Below are positions 1-4,702 of a DNA stretch of 11,914 nucleotides, piece after piece. Source of the stretch: JAAURS01 sp031362245 (GTDB taxonomy: Bacteria; Cyanobacteriota; Cyanobacteriia; Thermosynechococcales; Thermosynechococcaceae); the NCBI GenBank assembly GCA_031362245.1, contig JANLSD010000395.1, forward strand, positions 1 through 11,914, given 5' to 3'. The translations under genes and the position numbers were made by a program. The notes below the pieces were generated by a model. It saw only the letters and a program-made list of their open reading frames with translations. It ran no database searches and was not told where the DNA came from. Each line of letters begins with the position of its first letter. Positions within the stretch are counted from its first letter, which is position 1.

Positions 1-476
1 CGGGCTTAATCAAGATATCGAAAGCATGGGTTGAAGTGTTGGGAGAGGACAGGGCTGTCATGGGTGCTCTGTGAGTTTGTGACGCTCGACGATCTTAGCG
101 CATGGGGCTTTTGGCTACAAAGCGCGATCGCCTGGTTTTGCGTCAGAACATAAGGAGCGATCGCAATGCTCAGAATAAGCGATCGCATCCTTAGCTTAAG
201 CATCTGGGACTAGGGCGATCACAGTGCTTTGATTGGGCGATCGCATCCTTAGTCCAAACACTTGGAAATAGGCGATCGCATTCTTTAAGTTGCTGGGATT
301 AAGCCGATGCTATTCGGTTAAGGCTAAGATGTTTTGCACTCGCCTTCTTGCCCTAACGTTGAGGGTTTCTGAACTTAAAGATCCCCAGAATTGGGGAAAT
401 TAGGGGACGAGTACAAGATTTACTTCTCTTAACCGAAGAGTGCTCATGTCACTTCAAGCAAAGTTAGAGAAAAGAA
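1..476. other. Gene-poor region with HIP1 repeats and short inverted repeats
   Basis: I see no convincing gene here. The only open frame (203 down to 6, minus strand, 65 codons) runs through the HIP1 repeats, has no ribosome binding site that I can see, and looks accidental. The region holds HIP1 octamers at 124, 157, 179, 237 and 272. It also holds a 10-bp inverted repeat, TTCGGTTAAG at 313-322 against CTTAACCGAA at 428-437, and a small hairpin CCCCA-GAAT-TGGGG at 383-396. That hairpin lies downstream of the minus-strand gene ending at 477, but it lacks a T-tract and is a weak terminator candidate. Confidence 0.6.
157..302. repeat. Tandem HIP1-containing repeat (57-58 bp unit)
   Basis: Two adjacent units, 157-214 and 215-271, align with each other. 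Each has a 22-bp part beginning GCGATCGCAATGCT or GCGATCACAGTGCT, followed by a 35-36 bp part beginning GCGATCGCATCCTTAG. A third, partial copy of the longer part starts at 272 (GCGATCGCATTCTTTAAG). HIP1-like octamers therefore start at 157, 179, 215, 237 and 272, with spacings of 22, 36, 22 and 35. The GCGATCACAGT word of the second unit recurs at 1800, which links this array to the dispersed repeats further right. Confidence 0.75.
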
Positions 477-1532
477 TTAAGTTTCTGAAACATCAGACTG
501 GGGAATACCACTAGAAAGTAAAGGAGTTTTCCTCTCGACCAACGACCTTTGCTGTTTACTATGCTCAATGAGAAAGCAATCTCCATTAATATCTATTATC
601 GCTTCTCCACCAATTAAATCATTAAGATTTTCTCCTAATGTAAACGCAGATCTTTGAATGACATCTTGGAGATCCTTCGTATCTATCCCAGCACCTTTGA
701 GTTTTTGCTCTAGATTAAATACAGACTCAAGAGTTTCTATTTTGCGAGGAAGCGCTTCGATTTTTCCTTCAGTAGTGTAATTTCTATAAAAATATGCACA
801 AGTATCCTTAATCAAAGAAAGGAAGAACTCTATTATCTTTGTCTCTCCAAAGACTTTTATCCATAAGCTCCCTGATTCTATTTTCGATATCCTTAGAGGA
901 AAATCAGACTCCGAAACGCTCAACAGAGAACATAGTTCTGAATATATTTTTTGAAGAGCTACGGCCTTTGAAATGAAATCTCTATAAAGATAGTTAGATT
1001 CAAAAAACAGAGATAGTTCGCCAAGTCCTTCATAGTCAATATATTCATTATGAAGATTTAGAATGACTGACCTGATAGCTTCAGCCGATACATTGATTAA
1101 TTTTTTCAGGCTTATAGATGATTCTATCAACGATAAGATTGAATCATCTGTATAGTCTTGAAGTACATTTTGGTATACTTCCTCAAACAATTCAATTTCT
1201 TTTTTGAGTAAATCTAGGGATCTCAGCTCCTGAGTCTCTTTTGATTTTTCATACTTTTGTATATCTTCACATAATTTTATTGTGGCTTTGAATATAGGTT
1301 GTTGTCTTATCTCTTTGATTTTACGTCTAACGGTTTCTATCTTGTTACAATATGAGTTGATCGAACTAATTAAATCGGTCGGATTATTTTTACTGTTTAA
1401 AAAAGTTTGACGACTCTCCTTGAGTCCTTCGTCGAACATTTTTATCTGAGAAATAAATTCAAGCAGGGGATTGTCTTGAGTTAGAGACTGATGTAAATCC
1501 ACCAAAATATTTGCGAGAAAATGAGAATTCAT
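477..1532 (-). CDS. Hypothetical 351-aa helical protein, AT-rich gene
   Basis: I do not recognise this protein and assign no function. The predicted product is mostly charged and helical: residues about 30-130 are rich in K, E, I and L and probably form coiled coil. There is no signal peptide or clear membrane segment. A more conserved-looking stretch lies at about 205-300, with a SGSLWIKVFGE segment, then an amphipathic helix and the phrase YRNYTTEGKIE. The ATG at 1532 is the first possible start, since an in-frame TAA lies 21 bases upstream, but no Shine-Dalgarno sequence is visible. A 12-bp palindrome AATTCATGAATT covers the start codon. The gene is visibly richer in A+T than dnaK or ftsH and contains no HIP1, which suggests acquisition by transfer. 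A perfect 38-bp palindrome lies about 85 bp upstream. A role in a toxin-antitoxin or defence locus would be a guess from context only. Confidence 0.7.
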   Translation of the reverse strand: MNSHFLANILVDLHQSLTQDNPLLEFISQIKMFDEGLKESRQTFLNSKNNPTDLISSINSYCNKIETVRRKIKEIRQQPIFKATIKLCEDIQKYEKSKETQELRSLDLLKKEIELFEEVYQNVLQDYTDDSILSLIESSISLKKLINVSAEAIRSVILNLHNEYIDYEGLGELSLFFESNYLYRDFISKAVALQKIYSELCSLLSVSESDFPLRISKIESGSLWIKVFGETKIIEFFLSLIKDTCAYFYRNYTTEGKIEALPRKIETLESVFNLEQKLKGAGIDTKDLQDVIQRSAFTLGENLNDLIGGEAIIDINGDCFLIEHSKQQRSLVERKTPLLSSGIPQSDVSET

Positions 1533-1616
1533 GAATTGCTTTAGCGAAAGTTAGCTCGTCTATTCTAATATATGAATTTACAAATATCCCTATGTATCTA
1601 AATTTTTTCGCGGCTT

Positions 1617-1654
1617 TGCTAAAGGTTTTATGAGCGCTCATAAAACCTTTAGCA
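1617..1654. repeat. Perfect 38-bp palindrome
   Basis: The left arm 1617-1635 (TGCTAAAGGTTTTATGAGC) is exactly complementary to the right arm 1636-1654, with no spacer. The bases just outside (1616 and 1655) do not pair. It lies 85 bp upstream of the start of the 351-aa minus-strand gene. There is no T-tract directly after it on either strand, so it is not a typical intrinsic terminator. It could be a dimeric regulator site, a cruciform-forming element, or a mobile-element remnant. Confidence 0.9.
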
Positions 1655-1705
1655 TTATACAAGTCATAAAAATCTTGTAACTGGGAGATCGCTTTTTTTT
1701 GAGGT

Positions 1706-1835
1706 GCGATCGCCCTGCCAGTCGTGGAGCATTTGCAAAAGGCGATCGCCACCATAGCTAAAGAGAATGCGATCACCCTGTTTTGTTCTGCTGAATAGGG
1801 CGATCACAGTCAAACAGACTACGATAGGCGATCGC
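1706..1835. repeat. Dispersed HIP1-bearing repeat, copy 1
   Basis: HIP1-like octamers start at 1706, 1742, 1769 (GCGATCAC), 1800 (GCGATCAC) and 1828, with spacings of 36, 27, 31 and 28. The words between them, such as CTGCCAGTCGTGGAGCATTT and CATAGCTAAAGAGAATGCG, recur at 3410 and 4371. The repeat ends against the stop codon of the DUF4926 gene (1838). Confidence 0.8.
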
Positions 1836-1837
1836 AT

Positions 1838-2071
1838 CTAAGTTTTGCCAACCAACTGAGTTTCAGCAAGCTCAAAATGAAGAACAATCAGTTGATGCAT
1901 TTTCAAGGGAAGTATTGCATCGGTTTTGCCGAGATCGTCGCTAAACTCAATCAAAAACGCATCAGGAGCCAATTCTTCAACAACAGTCCCAACCTGTCCG
2001 CGAGGCAGACCCTGCTCAGGCAAATCCTCAGCCAAGGCCACAACATCTAATAGTCGAATCGTACTGTTCAT
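1838..2071 (-). CDS. DUF4926 domain-containing protein
   Basis: This small 77-aa protein matches my recollection of the DUF4926 family: an N-terminal LLDVVALAEDLPEQGL stretch, then a GQVGTVVEEL turn, then AFLIEFSDDLGKT. Its function is not established. The length, the beta-rich pattern and the pairing suggest a partner (antitoxin or immunity-like) for the upstream DUF6883 protein, which is inference. The start at 2071 is chosen because a strong Shine-Dalgarno GGAGG (2079-2083) lies 7 bases upstream. An in-frame ATG at 2101 falls inside the upstream gene and has no such site. The gene follows the DUF6883 gene after only 14 bp, so the two are surely cotranscribed. The stop codon abuts a HIP1-bearing repeat. 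Confidence 0.85.
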   Translation of the reverse strand: MNSTIRLLDVVALAEDLPEQGLPRGQVGTVVEELAPDAFLIEFSDDLGKTDAILPLKMHQLIVLHFELAETQLVGKT

Positions 2072-2085
2072 CGAGATTCCTCCCC

Positions 2086-2418
2086 TTAGAGAACATAGCA
2101 ACTCGTCAACCTGGGAAAATCCTCATCCTTGCGAACAATCCAACCACTCCGAACCATCGCCCGTCTAACAGGTGTACTTATTGGGAAGTCTAACACGTAC
2201 AACTGCCCATACTCGATTTCCTCAGTTGGAACCGCATCATAGCTTTGAGCCGCGCTCAACAAAGCATCTCGGAGAAATTCTGCATCTCCAGCCGTCAACC
2301 CAAGCGCCGCTGCAAACACACGAGCCTTATGTTGACCCCGCCGATGATTCGCATTTAAACAGTAGCCTCGGAGTTTTGCCATATCCACAAAGGCGCGATC
2401 AGCATTCGGTAACTTCAT
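2086..2418 (-). CDS. DUF6883 domain-containing protein
   Basis: This 110-aa protein fits the DUF6883 family along its whole length. It starts MKLPNADRAFVDMAKLRGYC, continues with HRRGQHKARVFAAALGLT, and ends with the typical EYGQLYVLDF, VRSGWIVRKDEDFPRLTSCYVL-type pattern. The family's biochemical activity is unknown to me. It commonly occurs next to DUF4926 genes in cyanobacteria, and the pair here has the size and spacing of a toxin-antitoxin module, but no catalytic motif proves this. The ATG at 2418 gives the expected family N-terminus. Only a weak purine stretch precedes it, so translation initiation may be modest. It is the first gene of a two-gene minus-strand unit that faces away from the vapBC-like genes to its right. 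Confidence 0.85.
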   Translation of the reverse strand: MKLPNADRAFVDMAKLRGYCLNANHRRGQHKARVFAAALGLTAGDAEFLRDALLSAAQSYDAVPTEEIEYGQLYVLDFPISTPVRRAMVRSGWIVRKDEDFPRLTSCYVL

Positions 2419-2460
2419 TCCAATCCCTAATCATCCCGCAACTTCATCCCCTTTGCTCAT

Positions 2461-2553
2461 CTGCCAATCATAGCCCTGAAGAGAATGCGATCTCCCCGTT
2501 TTTCGTCCACCGCACTGAGCGATCGCAAATTCTCTACTCCGAAGTGCGATTGC
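2461..2553. repeat. Dispersed HIP1-bearing repeat, copy 2 (internally shortened)
   Basis: HIP1-like octamers start at 2487 (GCGATCTC), 2519 (GCGATCGC) and 2546 (GCGATTGC). The spacings of 32 and 27 equal those of the last three octamers of copy 4 (4433, 4465, 4492). The left end CTGCCAATCATAGCC joins two words that are about 30 bp apart in copy 4, as if a segment had been lost. The repeat ends just before the TACAAT box in front of the vapB-like gene. Confidence 0.7.
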
Positions 2554-2554
2554 C

Positions 2555-2560
2555 TACAAT
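2555..2560 (+). promoter_or_regulatory. Possible -10 box of the vapB-like/vapC unit
   Basis: TACAAT lies 31 bp before the start codon and right after repeat copy 2. No good -35 hexamer is visible at the usual spacing, so this is only a candidate. Confidence 0.3.
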
Positions 2561-2574
2561 AGAAAGCTAACCTC

Positions 2575-2593
2575 CATAGGATCAAACCCTATG
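2575..2593. promoter_or_regulatory. Inverted repeat over the vapB-like start codon
   Basis: CATAGG and CCTATG form a perfect 6-bp inverted repeat with a 7-bp spacer, and the right arm contains the ATG at 2591. Toxin-antitoxin operons are usually autoregulated through inverted repeats near the promoter, so this is a plausible operator. It could also mask the start codon as an RNA hairpin. Confidence 0.35.
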
Positions 2594-2833
2594 CCCCTTA
2601 AAGAACAACTCCTCCAAGCCATCGAGACATTGCCCAGCAACCGACTGCCAGAAGCCATCACCTTCATTCAATCCTTGCAAACCGAACCCTCCCTCACAAC
2701 GGCTCAATCATTCCTCGCCCACCTCAAGACAATCGGCACTTGGTCAGGCGACGACCTCCAAGACTGCTTGGAAGTCGTCCAAAACTCACGCGGCAAAGCA
2801 CAATTCGACCACAGTCCCAACCCCTTTGATTAA
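2591..2833 (+). CDS. VapB-like antitoxin of a PIN-toxin module
   Basis: This 80-aa protein has the layout of small cyanobacterial antitoxins partnered with PIN toxins. An N-terminal helical segment (MPLKEQLLQAIETLPSNRL, about 1-30) is followed by a linker. A C-terminal toxin-binding-like motif, GTWSGDDLQDCLEVVQNSR, lies at about 48-67, and the protein ends NPFD. I recall W-x-GDDL as recurrent in such antitoxins. No clear AbrB or ribbon-helix-helix DNA-binding motif stands out. The stop TAA overlaps the start of the toxin gene (TAATG), typical of translational coupling. The ATG at 2591 lacks a strong Shine-Dalgarno sequence; AGGA lies about 10 bases upstream. The gene itself is intact although its toxin partner is interrupted. 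Confidence 0.75.
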   Translation: MPLKEQLLQAIETLPSNRLPEAITFIQSLQTEPSLTTAQSFLAHLKTIGTWSGDDLQDCLEVVQNSRGKAQFDHSPNPFD

Positions 2834-3276
2834 TGTTTCTCCTCGACACCAACCACTGTAGCTACGCCATCCTGGGCAACACTGAAATACTTGATCGCCT
2901 TGCAAACCTTGGGAATGTGTCGATTTCAACCTACACCATCGTCAAAGGCGAATTGATCGACATGGCAGCGCGATCATAGCAGCGACAAGCTAACCTTGCC
3001 TTAGTTCAACGCTTTTTGCTTGGGCTGCACATTTACCCTATCGACCCAACCACCGCCGAAATTTATGGCAATCTCAAGGCAGCAGTCTTTGATCGCTACG
3101 CTCCAAAAGACAAAGCCCAACGCCGTAGAACCAACATCACACAATTGGGCATTGGTGAAAATGATCTGTGGATTGCCGCTGTTGCACTCCAGCATCAACT
3201 CACCTTACTCACGATAGATCGAGACTTTCTCCGTATTCAATCAGTTCAGCCATTCGACCTCGAATCTTGGGTCTAA
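2833..3276 (+). pseudogene. vapC: VapC-family PIN-domain toxin, interrupted by in-frame TAG
   Basis: The frame starts at the ATG that overlaps the antitoxin stop and would encode a 147-residue PIN-domain ribonuclease of the VapC family. MFLLDTNHCSYAILGN carries the first acid (D5), and GELIDMAARS carries E40. Codon 49 is TAG (2977-2979), after which the same frame continues open to TAA at 3274. The downstream part has ENDLWIAA (D111) and TIDRDF (D129, D131), so all expected catalytic acids survive, but on two sides of the stop. No frameshift is needed. In homologues as I recall them this position is usually Glu (S-E-Q-R), so one GAG-to-TAG change explains it. A TTG at 3016 could restart translation of the C-terminal half, but that piece would lack D5 and E40. 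The gene is most simply a recently inactivated toxin. Stop readthrough or a sequencing error are the alternatives. Confidence 0.85.
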
Positions 3277-3409
3277 AATTTGAAAACGCATAATCTGGAT
3301 TGAGAAAACGGACGATCTCAGCAATCGCCTTTACAACATCATTGAACTAGATGTTGTCCTAGAAGCCCTGCGGCAAAGATGGCACGATCTCTTGAGCTTA
3401 TTTCTGTGA

Positions 3410-3453
3410 GCGATCGCCCTGCCAGTCGTAGAGCATTTGCAAAGGCGATCGCC
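3410..3453. repeat. Dispersed HIP1-bearing repeat, copy 3 (short)
   Basis: Two HIP1 octamers at 3410 and 3445 enclose CCTGCCAGTCGTAGAGCATT followed by TGCAAAG. This matches 1706-1750 with only one substitution and one base missing. Only the first word of the repeat is present. Confidence 0.8.
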
Positions 3454-3492
3454 TTCAGCTTTAATCAAGCTGTCGCCCAGCCACGCTTGCGT

Positions 3493-3498
3493 TAAAAT
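3493..3498 (+). promoter_or_regulatory. Possible -10 box of the second PIN module
   Basis: TAAAAT lies 36 bp before the ATG at 3534, in a region without other good boxes. No clear -35 element is seen. If used, it favours a start at 3516 or 3534 over the TTG at 3498. Confidence 0.25.
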
Positions 3499-3533
3499 TG
3501 AGGCACAAGCCTTTGATGGTGCTCTTTGAATCT

Positions 3534-3836
3534 ATGGCAGATCGTTCTATTACACCTGCAACCACACTCGAAGTGTTGCTTCATGAAATTGAAGCAACGC
3601 CCAAAGAATATTGGACAGATTTACTCGATACCTTACGCCAGTTTCGCCAGAAAATTCCATCCGCGACCATGCCAATCGTCAATATTGAGCAGGCCAGAAA
3701 AAATCAAGCCGCCGTTGACCTCCTAGATTCTTGGCTCGATGAAGAGCAAGATGCATCTGAACATCAACAGAATTGGGATTTTCTGCGAACCGCTCTCGAT
3801 GAAGATCGTTTTTCAGATCATCCCCTATTCCCATGA
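3534..3836 (+). CDS. Antitoxin-like partner of the PIN-domain protein
   Basis: This is a 100-aa protein if read from the ATG at 3534. In-frame alternatives are ATG 3516 and TTG 3498, giving 106 or 112 aa; none has a strong Shine-Dalgarno sequence. The N-terminal segment TLEVLLHEIEATPKEYW is the kind found in cyanobacterial proteins encoded directly before PIN-domain genes. The C-terminal half is acidic (DSWLDEEQDASEHQQNW, then LRTALDEDRFSDHPLF), as expected for a part that docks onto a basic toxin. No classical DNA-binding motif is visible. The stop overlaps the start of the next gene by ATGA, so the two are translationally coupled. The antitoxin role rests on this arrangement and the PIN neighbour. 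Confidence 0.7.
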   Translation: MADRSITPATTLEVLLHEIEATPKEYWTDLLDTLRQFRQKIPSATMPIVNIEQARKNQAAVDLLDSWLDEEQDASEHQQNWDFLRTALDEDRFSDHPLFP

Positions 3837-4285
3837 CTCGACTGATCATGCTGGATTCTGGCCCACTCGGAATAGTAACGAATCCCAAAGCCAAAGGTAT
3901 TCCGCTTGCTTGTCAACAGTGGCTAAAATCCATCCTAAAACAAGGAGAACAGGTTGTCATTCCCGAAATAGCAGATTATGAAGTACGACGAGAGCTGCTT
4001 CGTGCAAACTTATTACAAAGTTTGAGCCGTCTCGACAACTTAAAACAAACTCTCGAATATATTCCAATTCAGACCGATACGATGTTATTAGCTGCTAGCC
4101 TTTGGGCAGAAGCAAGGCAAACCGGACAACCCACCGCAGACCCCAAGGCATTAGATGGGGATGTTATTCTGGCGGCTCAAGCCCGTCTTCTCTGTAACGA
4201 CACAACAGAAGTGATAGTTGCAACCACTAACGTGGGTCATCTAAGCCGATTCATTGCCGCATTCGATTGGCAATCCATCAATTAA
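3833..4285 (+). CDS. PIN-domain protein, probable VapC-like toxin
   Basis: This 150-aa protein is a likely single-domain PIN ribonuclease. The first catalytic acid is D8 in IMLDSGPLG. E45 or E50 in the PEIADYEVRREL segment can serve as the second. D108 and D110 in LDGDVILAAQA are next, followed by the C-terminal ATTNVGHLSRF signature (130-140), where T/N replaces the last acid as in some PIN families. Such proteins cleave RNA with Mg2+ or Mn2+ and are neutralised by the cognate antitoxin encoded just upstream (4-bp ATGA overlap). Unlike the PIN gene at 2833, this frame is intact. The two PIN proteins are clearly different in sequence, so the two modules are not a recent tandem duplication. 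Confidence 0.8.
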   Translation: MTRLIMLDSGPLGIVTNPKAKGIPLACQQWLKSILKQGEQVVIPEIADYEVRRELLRANLLQSLSRLDNLKQTLEYIPIQTDTMLLAASLWAEARQTGQPTADPKALDGDVILAAQARLLCNDTTEVIVATTNVGHLSRFIAAFDWQSIN

Positions 4286-4370
4286 GCAGGTACTTATTGG
4301 AACGGGGTATTCCTAGCTCAAAAAGCTAGCCTTCGTCAAAACGGAAGAAAATGCGGACTCTTGGTGCGAA

Positions 4371-4500
4371 TTGATCGCCCTACCAATCGTGGAGTCTTTG
4401 CAAAGGCGATAGCTACCATAGCCAAAGAGAATGCGATCAGCCTGTTTTTTGTCTGTCGAGCAGGGCGATCGCAAGTGCTTTTTTCTGAGGGGCGATCGCC
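4371..4500. repeat. Dispersed HIP1-bearing repeat, copy 4 (longest)
   Basis: Octamers related to HIP1 start at 4371 (TTGATCGC), 4406 (GCGATAGC), 4433 (GCGATCAG), 4465 and 4492, with spacings of 35, 27, 32 and 27. Words between them (CCATAGCCAAAGAGAATGCG, CTGTTTTTTGTCTGTCGAGC) align with copies 1 and 2. The copy sits between the last PIN gene and the dnaK terminator. Confidence 0.8.
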
Positions 4501-4501
4501 C

Positions 4502-4538
4502 AAAAAATCCCCCCTGCAGAAAGAGTGCATCAGGGGGG
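4502..4538 (-). terminator. Intrinsic terminator for dnaK
   Basis: On the minus strand CCCCCCTG (4538-4531) pairs with CAGGGGGG (4516-4509) across a 14-base loop, and the stem is followed by ATTTTTTG. An inner TGCA/TGCA pairing may extend the stem. The direction fits dnaK, whose stop is about 165 bp upstream, leaving a long 3' untranslated region. Confidence 0.7.
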
Positions 4539-4579
4539 AAATTGATTTCAATTCTGATTGAATAAACTGCTCCCGATCA

Positions 4580-4599
4580 GGGCACAAAGCCTTGCGCCC
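4580..4599. repeat. Imperfect GC-rich palindrome
   Basis: GGGCACAAAG (4580-4589) and CCTTGCGCCC (4590-4599) pair at 8 of 10 positions with no spacer, followed by CTAC. I recall similar GGGCGCAAGGC-type palindromes as dispersed intergenic repeats in cyanobacteria. It lies between the dnaK stop and its terminator, so it would be transcribed in the dnaK 3' untranslated region. Confidence 0.5.
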
Positions 4600-4702
4600 C
4601 TACAAAATAAGGGATTGGATTCAATCTAGAACTGCGATAAGGAGGCGTTTATGGCGGAGTTGGCAAGGTCAACATCAGTCAACCGTTCCGAACGAGTTGT
4701 GA

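Larger units (their letters stand above)
3277..3515. other. Spacer between PIN modules with a possible gene remnant
   Basis: An open frame at 3284-3409 encodes 41 residues including NRLYNIIELDVVLEALRQR and then a stop, but has no ATG, GTG or usable start. It reads like protein and may be the tail of a lost gene; I cannot identify it. Repeat copy 3 follows at 3410-3453. Confidence 0.35.
4286..4702. other. Intergenic region with repeat, hairpins and dnaK terminator
   Basis: No convincing gene lies here. The region holds a small hairpin CTAGCT-CAAAA-AGCTAG (4313-4329) after the PIN gene, without a T-tract. It also holds repeat copy 4 (4371-4500), the minus-strand terminator at 4502-4538 and an imperfect palindrome at 4580-4599. 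A plus-strand frame of 59 codons starts at 4651 behind a perfect AAGGAGG, but it overlaps the dnaK 3' end and its product looks unnatural. Confidence 0.6.

Noticed and set aside
6..203. Minus-strand 65-codon frame with a signal-peptide-like N-terminus
   Set aside because: It lies across HIP1 repeats; the hydrophobic start (LSIAIAPYVLT) is what HIP1-spaced DNA gives in this frame. No initiation signal.
157..302. CRISPR array
   Set aside because: The repeated element is the 8-bp HIP1 palindrome, and the stretches between octamers are themselves similar to each other, unlike CRISPR spacers. No cas gene is present.
1459..1776. Minus-strand 105-codon frame upstream of and overlapping the 351-aa gene
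   Set aside because: Its N-terminal part is translated from repeat copy 1 and its middle from the 38-bp palindrome, and it overlaps the start of a better gene. No ribosome binding site is visible and the product resembles nothing I know.
2069..2101. Upstream ATG (2101) as start of the DUF4926 protein
   Set aside because: It lies within the preceding gene and lacks a ribosome binding site, whereas the ATG at 2071 has GGAGG at 7-base spacing and gives the family-typical N-terminus.
2172..2570. Plus-strand 132-codon frame opposite the DUF6883 gene
   Set aside because: It is antisense to a recognised family gene, and its C-terminal end is translated repeat copy 2.
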